Shown here piece after piece: positions 33,612-40,979 of a DNA stretch of 62,871 nt. Numbering within the stretch: position 1 is the stretch's first letter; each line of letters starts with the position of its first letter. A model generated the notes under the pieces. The model did not search any database, was not told the DNA's origin, and worked only from the letters and a program-made list of their open reading frames with translations. Source of the stretch: an uncultured Clostridia bacterium (GTDB taxonomy: Bacteria; Bacillota; Clostridia; Oscillospirales; Oscillospiraceae); NCBI GenBank assembly GCA_937894515.1, contig CALCRH010000158.1, positions 1 through 62,871 on the forward strand, read 5' to 3'. Made by a program: the position numbers and the translations under genes.

Positions 33612-35225
33612 ATGAACGAGATTTTTGTTCTGGGCCACCGCAATCCGGATACGGACTCCATTGTGGCGGCCATGTCCTATGCGGCGCTGCGCAATGCTTT
33701 GGGTGATCGGGAATATGTGGCGGGACGTCTGGGGCAGGTCAGCGATGAGACCCGCCGTATGCTGAATCGCTTCGGGTTTGAAGCGCCCCGGTTTGTCAAG
33801 AGCCTGCGTACCCAGGTCTGTGACCTGGACTTCGATACGCCGCCGGCGCTGAATGCCAGTGTTACCATGGATCGCGCCTGGCACATCATGCACGAGCAGA
33901 AGATTTCCGCTGTTCCCGTCATCAATGCCGATGGCACGCTGTACGGCACTCTTTCTGCCGGTGATATTGCCACTTACAGCATGAAGACCATCGCTGATCC
34001 CCGGGTGGACGAAGTGCCGCTTTTCAACCTGCTCAGCGTGCTGGAGGGCCGCGTTGTGGGAGAGGGCAGCGAGATGATAGATGCCCTCAGCGGCAATATC
34101 CATATTGCCCTGCCCCAGAGCTGCGAGAACCTGCTGGATTATGGCGCCGACAGCATCGTGCTGGTGGGCAATCAGCCGGATATGATCCGGCGGGCTTTGG
34201 CGGCAAAGGTGACGGCGATCATTCTCTGCCAGACCGATGTGGATCCCCAGTGGTTGGAAAATGCAGGCAGCACCTGTATTATTTCCACGCCATTTGATGC
34301 GGCCAAGGTGGCGCGCCTCATTTATCAGGCCATCCCCATCTCCCGCCCCTGCCATACGGAGGGACTGGTCTGCTTCCATCTGGACGATTATCTGGACGAT
34401 GTGCGGGAAGTAGTCTCCCAGAGCCGCTACCGCTGCTATCCCGTGCTGGACGCGGACGAACACGTAGTAGGCACCTTGAGCCGTTACCACCTGCTCAAGC
34501 CCCGCCGCAAGCGTGCGGTGCTGGTGGATCATAACGAACTGGCCCAGACCGTCAGCGGCCTGGATCAGGCGGAGGTGCTGGAGATCATCGACCATCACCG
34601 CCTGGCGGATATCCAGACCCGCCAGCCCATTTGTATGCGTAATGAGCCGGTGGGCTGCACCAACACGATTATCACCTCCATGTATCAGGAGCACGGCGTT
34701 TTGCCCAGCCCCAATATGGCGGGCTTGATGGCGGCGGCGATCCTGTCCGATACGGTTATGTTCAAGTCCCCCACCTGTACCAAACGGGACATTGCCATGG
34801 CGGAGCGCCTGTCCCGCATCGCCGGTGTCTCCCTGGAGGAGATTGGCCGGGAGCTGTTCTCCGCAGACGGCAACGAGGAGAAGCCGGCCATGGATATGCT
34901 CCGCAGCGATTTCAAGGAGTTCCACATCGCCGGTCAGGTGTTGGGCGTTGGCCAGATCACCTGCACCGATTCCGGAAAACTGCTGGATCGCAAGGACGAG
35001 TTTCTGGCCGCCATGCGCCGCAATCAGGCGGAACACGGCTACAATATGGTGTTGCTGATGCTCACCGATGTGCTGCAGGAGGGGACCCAACTGCTCTATG
35101 TGGGCAGCGATGACGTGATCTCCCGCGCCTTTGACGTAGAGCCCAAGGGCAGCACGGTGTTCCTGCCCGGCGTTATGTCCCGCAAAAAGCAGATCATCCC
35201 CATGCTCACGGCGTTGTGGGGCTGA
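33612..35225 (+). CDS. CBS/DRTGG-containing manganese-dependent inorganic pyrophosphatase
   Basis: The 537-residue protein is a family II (DHH) pyrophosphatase interrupted by a regulatory insert. The metal motifs are HRNPDTDS at the start and IIDHHRLADI near residue 328, with the DHHA2 part at the C-terminus. Between them lie two CBS motifs around a DRTGG-like domain (about residues 65-300), which bind adenine nucleotides and adjust activity. The start follows AAAGGAA, and the longer frame upstream covers the promoter. Confidence 0.9.
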   Translation: MNEIFVLGHRNPDTDSIVAAMSYAALRNALGDREYVAGRLGQVSDETRRMLNRFGFEAPRFVKSLRTQVCDLDFDTPPALNASVTMDRAWHIMHEQKISAVPVINADGTLYGTLSAGDIATYSMKTIADPRVDEVPLFNLLSVLEGRVVGEGSEMIDALSGNIHIALPQSCENLLDYGADSIVLVGNQPDMIRRALAAKVTAIILCQTDVDPQWLENAGSTCIISTPFDAAKVARLIYQAIPISRPCHTEGLVCFHLDDYLDDVREVVSQSRYRCYPVLDADEHVVGTLSRYHLLKPRRKRAVLVDHNELAQTVSGLDQAEVLEIIDHHRLADIQTRQPICMRNEPVGCTNTIITSMYQEHGVLPSPNMAGLMAAAILSDTVMFKSPTCTKRDIAMAERLSRIAGVSLEEIGRELFSADGNEEKPAMDMLRSDFKEFHIAGQVLGVGQITCTDSGKLLDRKDEFLAAMRRNQAEHGYNMVLLMLTDVLQEGTQLLYVGSDDVISRAFDVEPKGSTVFLPGVMSRKKQIIPMLTALWG

Positions 35226-35278
35226 CGCCGAAGCGCCGCCTTCAGATTAATAAAATAAAACCGCACCGCTTGCCAAAT

Positions 35279-35308
35279 AAAAAAACCGCCCAAGGGCGGT
35301 TTTTTTGT
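35279..35308. terminator. Terminator between pyrophosphatase gene and tRNA-Gly
   Basis: AAAAAAACCGCCC and GGGCGGTTTTTTT pair perfectly and work on either strand. Confidence 0.88.
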
Positions 35309-35309
35309 T

Positions 35310-35383
35310 TGGAGCAGGATACGGGAATCGAACCCGCCTCTTCAGCTTGGGAAGCTGACATACTACCAATGTACTAATCCTGC
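35310..35383 (-). tRNA. tRNA-Gly (anticodon CCC)
   Basis: The minus strand reads GCAGGAT...CAGCTTCCCAAGCTG...ATCCTGCTCCA. The acceptor pairs, the T-arm GGCGGGTTCGATTCCCG is normal in sequence, and the loop TTCCCAA gives anticodon CCC. The discriminator and CCA are encoded. Confidence 0.9.
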
Positions 35384-35477
35384 GTGCAGAAGTAGTATAA
35401 CAGACTTCTTTCCCATTTGCAAGGTATGATTTGTCAATGTATGGCATAAGGTGAGAAAAAACACAGGGGGTATGACC

Positions 35478-36623
35478 ATGAAAAAACTGACAGCCGTATG
35501 TTTAACGGCTCTGCTGCTCTGCCTGTTCTGTCTGCCTGCTATGGCAGCCGAGATACCGCTGACGTCCCGGGCGGCGTTGCTGATGGAAAAGTCCACCGGC
35601 GAGATCCTGTTTGCCAAAAACGAACACGAAAGGCTGGAGCCTGCCAGCGTCACCAAGATCATGACCCTGCTGCTCACCATGGAGGCCATCGACAGCGGGA
35701 AGATCGGCTGGCAGGACATGGTCACCGTCAGCGCCAACGCCGCCTCCATGGGCGGCAGCCAGGTGTATCTCGCCGAGGGAGAGCAGATCAGCGTGGAAGA
35801 ACTGGTCAAATCCGTCTGCGTCAGCAGCGGCAACGATGCGGCGGTGGCCTTGGCCGAATACGTCTCCGGTGTCACGGAGCTTTTCGTGGAGCAGATGAAC
35901 AACAAGGCGCGGGAGCTGGGGATGAACGATACCAATTTCGTAAACTGTACCGGTCTTACCGCTGACGGTCATGTTACCAGCGCCTACGACATCGCCCTGA
36001 TGAGCCGGGAACTGATCCTGCACCACCCTGCCATTCGCACCTATACCACCATCTGGATGGACACCATTCGGAACGGTACTTTCGGCCTCAGCAACACCAA
36101 CAAGCTGGTGCGCTACTATGAGGGCTGTACCGGACTGAAAACCGGCTACACCGCCTCCGCCGGCTATTGCATGAGTGCCACCGCGGAAAAAGACGGCATG
36201 GAGCTCATCGCCGTTATTATGAAAGGAGAGACCTCCGACAAGCGCAATACCGATGCCAAGGCTCTGCTGAATTATGGTTTTTCCACCTATGCCGTTTCCT
36301 GTATCACCCCCGCAGAGCCTCTGCCGCAGCTCCCTGTGGCCCAGGGCGTATGCAATGCCGTTGGGCTGAAACTGCCGGAAGAAGGCTGCAGTGTCCTGCT
36401 GGAAAAAGGTGCAGCAGACAGCCTTACCCAGACGCTGACTCTGCCCGATCAGATCACAGCGCCTGTGACAGTCGGGGATATGGTGGGAGAACTGACGGTT
36501 TACAGCGGAGAAACTGCGGTACTGCAAATCCCGGTCTTAGCGGCGGATTCTGTGGAAAGGCTGACCTGGGGACAGACCTTTGCCCGGCTGTTTCGCGCCC
36601 TCCTTTTCCTGTCTGAAACGTAA
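35478..36623 (+). CDS. D-alanyl-D-alanine carboxypeptidase (S11, DacF-like)
   Basis: The 381-residue exported enzyme trims pentapeptide side chains of peptidoglycan. It has a signal peptide (about residues 1-23), the SVTK, SGND and KTG active-site motifs, and a C-terminal beta domain with a hydrophobic or amphipathic end that may hold it to the membrane. ATG 35478 is chosen since GGGGG lies 7 nt upstream. It may be a vegetative or sporulation DacF-type enzyme; the sequence does not decide. Confidence 0.9.
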   Translation: MKKLTAVCLTALLLCLFCLPAMAAEIPLTSRAALLMEKSTGEILFAKNEHERLEPASVTKIMTLLLTMEAIDSGKIGWQDMVTVSANAASMGGSQVYLAEGEQISVEELVKSVCVSSGNDAAVALAEYVSGVTELFVEQMNNKARELGMNDTNFVNCTGLTADGHVTSAYDIALMSRELILHHPAIRTYTTIWMDTIRNGTFGLSNTNKLVRYYEGCTGLKTGYTASAGYCMSATAEKDGMELIAVIMKGETSDKRNTDAKALLNYGFSTYAVSCITPAEPLPQLPVAQGVCNAVGLKLPEEGCSVLLEKGAADSLTQTLTLPDQITAPVTVGDMVGELTVYSGETAVLQIPVLAADSVERLTWGQTFARLFRALLFLSET

Positions 36624-36640
36624 AATATCGGTAGCACCTC

Positions 36641-36669
36641 TTGTATTTTTTGGCACTACGCGGTATGAT
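36641..36669 (+). promoter_or_regulatory. Promoter of pgi
   Basis: TTGTAT and TATGAT are 17 bp apart, 38 bp before the ATG. Confidence 0.65.
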
Positions 36670-36706
36670 AAGAAACACGAAATCTTTCCACATAGGAGGA
36701 ATAGCC

Positions 36707-38044
36707 ATGTTACGCGTGGATGTATCCAATCTGAAAAAAGAACTGAAAATGCCCTATGAGGCGGAGTTGGCTCCCCGACTGAAGATCGCTGCGAATCATC
36801 TGCAAAAAGGCGATGGCGCCGGCGGCGAATTCACCGGCTGGGTGCATCTGCCCGAGGCTTATGATAAAGAGGAGTATGCTCGTATCAAGGCAGCGGCGAA
36901 AAAGATCCAGTCCGATTCCAAGGCACTGGTGGTCATCGGCATCGGAGGCTCTTATCTGGGCGCCCGGGGTGTGATCGAGTGTCTTTGCTCCCCCAACTAT
37001 AACCTGAAGAAGAAAACCACGCCCAATATCTATTTTGTGGGCAACGGCCTGAGCAGTGACGCGTTGGGCGAGGTGCTGGATCTGGTGGCGGATGTGGACT
37101 TTTCTGTCAATGTGATCTCCAAATCCGGAACCACCACCGAGCCCGCCGTGGCATTCCGTTTCTTCCGCCGCGCACTGGAGGAGAAGTACGGCAAAGAGGG
37201 CGCTGCCAAGCGGATTTATGCCACCACCGATAGGGCAAGAGGCGCTCTCAAATCCCTGGCAGATGCCAATGGGTATGAGACCTTTGTGGTACCTGATGAT
37301 ATCGGCGGCCGTTACAGCGTTCTTACTGCCGTGGGTCTGCTGCCCATTGCCGTGGCGGGCATTGATCTGGACGAGCTGATGGGCGGCGCACGGGAGATGA
37401 TGACCGTCTGCCAAACGGCGGACATGGCGCAGAACCCCGCGTGGCAGTATGCCGCAGCCCGCTATGAGCTGTACCGCAAGGGCAAAAAGGTGGAGATTTT
37501 GGCATCCTATGAGCCGTCTTTCCGTTTTATGACCGAGTGGTGGAAGCAGCTCTACGGTGAGAGCGAAGGCAAAGAGAACAAGGGCCTGTTCCCTGCCAGC
37601 GTGGAGTTCACGGCCGATCTGCACTCCATGGGCCAGTATATTCAGCAGGGTGAGCGCCACCTCTTTGAAACGGTGGTGCGCTTTGCCCGGTCCCGGCGGG
37701 AATACCTGGTTCCGCTGGACGAAACCGATGGCGATGGTCTGAATTTCCTGGCGGGGAAAAGCATGGACTTCATCTGCCGTCAGGCCATGGACGGCACGCT
37801 TCTGGCTCATGTGGAGGGCGGCGTCCCCAATATCGCGCTCTATGTGGGGGAGAACAATGCCTATACTCTGGGCGAGCTGATCTACTTTTTTGAATATGCC
37901 TGCGGCCTTTCCGGCTACCTGCTGGACGTGAATCCGTTTGACCAGCCCGGCGTAGAGGCCTATAAAAAGAACATGTTTGCACTATTGGGAAAACCCGGCT
38001 ATGAGGAGCTGCGGACGGAGCTGTTGGAAAAACTGGAAAAATAA
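36707..38044 (+). CDS. pgi: Glucose-6-phosphate isomerase
   Basis: The 445-residue enzyme interconverts glucose 6-phosphate and fructose 6-phosphate. Blocks: VVIGIGGSYLGARG, ISKSGTTTEPA and the C-terminal signature region SVEFTADLHSMGQ and the catalytic Lys region near the end. Length fits the short bacterial type. AGGAGG lies 8 nt before ATG 36707. It stands alone. Confidence 0.94.
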   Translation: MLRVDVSNLKKELKMPYEAELAPRLKIAANHLQKGDGAGGEFTGWVHLPEAYDKEEYARIKAAAKKIQSDSKALVVIGIGGSYLGARGVIECLCSPNYNLKKKTTPNIYFVGNGLSSDALGEVLDLVADVDFSVNVISKSGTTTEPAVAFRFFRRALEEKYGKEGAAKRIYATTDRARGALKSLADANGYETFVVPDDIGGRYSVLTAVGLLPIAVAGIDLDELMGGAREMMTVCQTADMAQNPAWQYAAARYELYRKGKKVEILASYEPSFRFMTEWWKQLYGESEGKENKGLFPASVEFTADLHSMGQYIQQGERHLFETVVRFARSRREYLVPLDETDGDGLNFLAGKSMDFICRQAMDGTLLAHVEGGVPNIALYVGENNAYTLGELIYFFEYACGLSGYLLDVNPFDQPGVEAYKKNMFALLGKPGYEELRTELLEKLEK

Positions 38045-38151
38045 GGCAAAATCCACAAAAAAGAGCTCTGTTTTTCTCATTGCTATTTTCCCGGAGGTAT
38101 GGTATTCTGTATATGGGAGTACTCCCATCTTTTCAAAAGGAGTGATTACTT

Positions 38152-38562
38152 ATGGTTAGATTGATTATGGGTTCCAATGGTGCAGGTAAGACAAAACAGC
38201 TTATCGACCTGGTTCGCAGCACGGCAGAGGTTGAAAGCGGCAGTGTCGTCTGTATCGAACCCAAGACCGACATGACCTTTGATATTCCGTACAGCGTGCG
38301 GTTGGTCACTGCCGGCGAGTATGGTATCAACAGCTTTGAATGTCTGCGCGGCTTCGTCAGCGGCTTGTATGCAGGCAATTACGATATTTCCCACGTTTTT
38401 GTGGACAACCTGTGCAAAATTGCCGGCAGCAAGGACTATCATGCGGTGGAGAAATTCCTGAACTGGCTGGATGTGTTCAGCGAGAATAACAGCGTCAAGT
38501 TCACGGTCACCATCAGCGGCGATGAATCCGAAGCCACCGATGGCATGAAAAAGTACATGTAA
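38152..38562 (+). CDS. Small P-loop ATP-binding protein of unknown role
   Basis: The 136-residue protein begins with a Walker A motif GSNGAGKT (residues 7-14) and has a Walker-B-like strand HVFVDNL near residue 83. It is too short to be a full ABC or RecA-type ATPase. Related small P-loop proteins are common in Oscillospiraceae but their role is not known. AAAGGAG precedes the ATG, and a terminator follows. Confidence 0.75.
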   Translation: MVRLIMGSNGAGKTKQLIDLVRSTAEVESGSVVCIEPKTDMTFDIPYSVRLVTAGEYGINSFECLRGFVSGLYAGNYDISHVFVDNLCKIAGSKDYHAVEKFLNWLDVFSENNSVKFTVTISGDESEATDGMKKYM

Positions 38563-38576
38563 ATAACGGTTTTGAC

Positions 38577-38608
38577 AACGGCGGCTCCTGTGAGCCGCCG
38601 TTGTTTTT
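38577..38608 (+). terminator. Terminator after the P-loop gene
   Basis: AACGGCGGCTC and GAGCCGCCGTT form a perfect stem followed by GTTTTTTC. Confidence 0.9.
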
Positions 38609-38639
38609 TCACTATAAGCGCTGCAAGATAAGATTTATA

Positions 38640-38668
38640 TTGTATTTTGCTATTTTATGGGATATAAT
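38640..38668 (+). promoter_or_regulatory. Promoter of the CFI-box surface protein gene
   Basis: TTGTAT and TATAAT are separated by 17 bp, leaving a leader of about 90 nt before ATG 38766. Confidence 0.75.
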
Positions 38669-38692
38669 AAAAATTACCACATAACCGAATAG

Positions 38693-38750
38693 AACCCTGC
38701 GCGGGTGTGCGTTTTTCGGTGCGCGGCGACCGTCGCGCACTTTTTTATTG
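38693..38750 (+). promoter_or_regulatory. Attenuator-like leader before the CFI-box protein
   Basis: The leader folds into a small hairpin ACCC-TGCGC-GGGT and then a terminator-like stem GTGCGCG...CGCGCAC directly followed by TTTTTTATT, before the ribosome-binding site GGGAGGGAG. This suggests control by early termination. No known riboswitch class is recognised. Confidence 0.55.
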
Positions 38751-38765
38751 CGGGAGGGAGTTCAC

Positions 38766-39968
38766 ATGAAAAAGAGATTTGTATCCGCGCTTTTGGCAGC
38801 CCTGATGCTGCTGACCCTGTTACCGGTAACGGCATTCGGCGCTGAAGAAATAGCCCGCGGCTACTGCGGTGGAAATACCGCGACAGAATATGATTCGACA
38901 TCCGGGTATTACAAAAACCTGACCTGGACGCTGGACAACGCCGGCACCCTGACTATCAGCGGCAGCGGCGTGATGGCGGATTATGGCTGGTGGAGTTCGC
39001 CATGGTATGCGCACGCCGACAGCATTACCACGGTAACGATCGAATCCGGTGTAACCAACATCGCCGATTACGCGTTCCGTGGCTGCAGCAAGCTGACCAG
39101 CATCACGATCCCCAGCGGCGTAACGAGTATCGGCGATAGCGCGTTCCATGGCTGCAGCAAGCTGACCAGCATCACGATCCCCAGCGGCGTAACGAGCATC
39201 GGCGATGGCGCGTTCGCCTACTGCAGCAGTCTGACCAGCGTAACGATCCCTAGCAGCGTGACCAGCATCGGTATATTGGCATTTGTCGGTTTGGCCAATA
39301 TAGAAGTGGATTCAAGCAATCCGTGTTATTCCGGCAAGGATGGTGTGCTGTACAATAAAGATATGACGGAACTGATACAGTACTGTAACAGCAGAAAAAG
39401 TTTCGTAGTTCCCGATAGCGTAACCGGTATCGGCATCGGGGCATTCTATTTCGCGAAACTGGAAAAAGTGTATTTTAATGACACCATAGCAGAGATTGAC
39501 GTCAGTGCGTTTGGAGTCTGTCCCATAAGCGATGTTTATTACAGCGGTAGTGAAACTGATTGGAGCAAGGTAACCATCTATGGGGAAAATGATCCCTTAA
39601 AAAATGCAAAGATGCACTACAACGTCAAGTCCGTCCCTGCCGATTTCTATGACGATGGCGGCGGCTCCGATGATGGCGGTGGCGGTTCCTCTGGTGGCGG
39701 CGGCTGCTATGTGGCCACCTGTGTGTACGGCTCCTACGACTGCCCCGAGGTGTGGACGCTGCGGCGATTCCGGGACGAGACGCTGGCGCAGACCTGGTGC
39801 GGCAGAGCGTTTATCCATACCTACTATGCCATCAGCCCCACGCTGGTGAAGTGGTTCGGCGACACGAACTGGTTCAAGAACATGTGGCGCGGCACGCTGG
39901 ACAAGATGGTAGCGAACCTCAATGCCGAAGGTGTACCGGATACACCGTACGATGATATCGACTGGTAA
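38766..39968 (+). CDS. Secreted BspA-type leucine-rich-repeat protein with CFI-box C-terminus
   Basis: The 400-residue protein has a signal peptide (about residues 1-25), then BspA-type (LRR_5) repeats: three near-identical 23-residue units (KLTSITIPSGVTSIGD) encoded by 69-bp DNA repeats around 39050-39260, and more diverged ones to about residue 285. A Gly/Asp-rich linker follows, and the end (CYVATCVYGSYDCPEVWTLR, then RFRDETL and GRAF-YYAISP) matches the CFI-box C-terminal domain of surface proteins. It is likely exported and exposed on the cell surface. Confidence 0.85.
   Translation: MKKRFVSALLAALMLLTLLPVTAFGAEEIARGYCGGNTATEYDSTSGYYKNLTWTLDNAGTLTISGSGVMADYGWWSSPWYAHADSITTVTIESGVTNIADYAFRGCSKLTSITIPSGVTSIGDSAFHGCSKLTSITIPSGVTSIGDGAFAYCSSLTSVTIPSSVTSIGILAFVGLANIEVDSSNPCYSGKDGVLYNKDMTELIQYCNSRKSFVVPDSVTGIGIGAFYFAKLEKVYFNDTIAEIDVSAFGVCPISDVYYSGSETDWSKVTIYGENDPLKNAKMHYNVKSVPADFYDDGGGSDDGGGGSSGGGGCYVATCVYGSYDCPEVWTLRRFRDETLAQTWCGRAFIHTYYAISPTLVKWFGDTNWFKNMWRGTLDKMVANLNAEGVPDTPYDDIDW
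39050..39262 (+). repeat. 69-bp tandem repeats of the leucine-rich-repeat gene
   Basis: Three units of AGCAAGCTGACCAGCATCAC-type sequence recur at 69-bp spacing with few changes, indicating recent duplication and possible copy-number change. Confidence 0.75.
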
Positions 39969-39972
39969 CGTA

Positions 39973-40004
39973 AAAAAGAGAGATGCTCAAGCATCTCTCT
40001 TTTT
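39973..40004 (+). terminator. Terminator after the surface protein gene
   Basis: AAAAAGAGAGATGCT and AGCATCTCTCTTTTT pair along 15 bp. Confidence 0.88.
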
Positions 40005-40068
40005 GTCGTTCTCTTTCTGCATTCTCTTTCATATACTCCCCATGAGAAACCTATCGGGGAGTGTATGC

Positions 40069-40317
40069 ATGAAAGAGAATTTAGACGAGCGCGCCGAGGA
40101 GCTGGCGCTTTACCTGATAGAGAACCGGGCGACCGTCCGTGCCGCCGCCAAAAAATACGGTGTCAGTAAATCCACGGTCCATAAAGACATCTCAGAGCGT
40201 CTGCCGCAAGTCAACAGGAGTTTGTACCTGCAGGTCAAGGAGGTGCTGGACGAAAACAAGGCGCAGCGCCATATCCGTGGCGGTCTTGCCACGCGAAAAA
40301 AGTACAAAGGAGTCTGA
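40069..40317 (+). CDS. spoIIID: Sporulation transcriptional regulator SpoIIID
   Basis: The 82-residue DNA-binding protein has the characteristic helix-turn-helix ATVRAAAKKYGVSKSTVHKD and the basic C-terminal tail (RGGLATRKKYKG). SpoIIID switches mother-cell genes between the sigma-E and sigma-K stages. ATG 40069 follows GGGGAG; the longer frames upstream overlap a terminator. It supports a spore-forming host. Confidence 0.95.
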   Translation: MKENLDERAEELALYLIENRATVRAAAKKYGVSKSTVHKDISERLPQVNRSLYLQVKEVLDENKAQRHIRGGLATRKKYKGV

Positions 40318-40349
40318 AAGCTGGCGAAACCGGCACTGCGGTGCCGTAG

Positions 40350-40402
40350 TACCCACAGGATTTGCGTGGCTGTTGCCGCACGAATCCTGTGGGCCTTTTT
40401 AT
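40350..40402 (+). terminator. Terminator after spoIIID
   Basis: CCCACAGGATTTGCG and CGCACGAATCCTGTGGG form a long stem followed by CCTTTTTAT. Confidence 0.85.
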
Positions 40403-40451
40403 GCCGCCGAATAGTATCGCTTTCCTGTTTTATCCGTTCTCACCCATTGAA

Positions 40452-40655
40452 TCATTTATAAATATGAATATCATACTGTTCGTTGTTTTCAGGACGGACA
40501 AAAGTTTGCATCACGTATTTTTCGCCCTCGTGTTTTAGTGGCATATCGTAACCACCTGTGACCTGCGCCAGCTCTTCCTCGGTCAGTTCTGCGAGCTTCT
40601 TGTTCAATGCTTCAATTTCCTCTTTAAGAGCGTTCAGTTCTTCTTTGGTTTTCAT
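40452..40655 (-). CDS. Double-glycine leader peptide (RiPP or bacteriocin-like), copy 1
   Basis: The 67-residue product begins MKTKEELNALKEEIEALNKK, has LTEEELAQVTGG (a classic double-glycine processing site at about residues 34-35) and a 32-residue polar core ending IHIYK. The leader is shared with the gene just upstream at 40747-40926. AAAGG precedes ATG 40655. A C39-type peptidase exporter would be expected elsewhere; none is in this window. Confidence 0.65.
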   Translation of the reverse strand: MKTKEELNALKEEIEALNKKLAELTEEELAQVTGGYDMPLKHEGEKYVMQTFVRPENNEQYDIHIYK

Positions 40656-40746
40656 TGCATTAACGCCTTTCGTAGTTTCATTTTTTATACGATGCAGACG
40701 TGTAAATGACGAAGTTCTGTAATCGAAGCCTCTGTAAGAACGTCTA

Positions 40747-40926
40747 TTACTTATTAATCTTAAAGAAAAAATCCAAAAGCGTTTGAAGCCAGCTCGATTC
40801 ATTTTCTACAACGACCTTCATTCCGCCGACTACCTGCTTCAATTCATCCTCACTCAGTTCCGCGAGCTTTCCGTTCAGTGTTTCAACCTCGCTTTTGAGA
40901 GCGTTTAATTCTTCTTTCGTTTTCAT
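40747..40926 (-). CDS. Double-glycine leader peptide (RiPP or bacteriocin-like), copy 2
   Basis: The 59-residue product begins MKTKEELNALKSEVETLNGK, has the processing site LSEDELKQVVGG and a 24-residue core that is hydrophobic and aromatic (SSWLQTLLDFFFKINK), as in membrane-active bacteriocins. AAAGGAG lies 8 nt before ATG 40926. Leader and upstream sequence match copy 1, so a recent tandem duplication with core divergence is likely. Confidence 0.65.
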   Translation of the reverse strand: MKTKEELNALKSEVETLNGKLAELSEDELKQVVGGMKVVVENESSWLQTLLDFFFKINK

Positions 40927-40979
40927 TGCATTTACTCCTTTCACAGTTTCATTTTTTATACGATAGCGTCCGCTTTCCC

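Noticed and set aside
33531..35090. 519-residue minus-strand frame over the pyrophosphatase gene
   Set aside because: Antisense shadow caused by high GC at third positions; no motif.
38693..38750. c-di-GMP riboswitch
   Set aside because: The leader is too short and lacks the conserved core of either c-di-GMP class.
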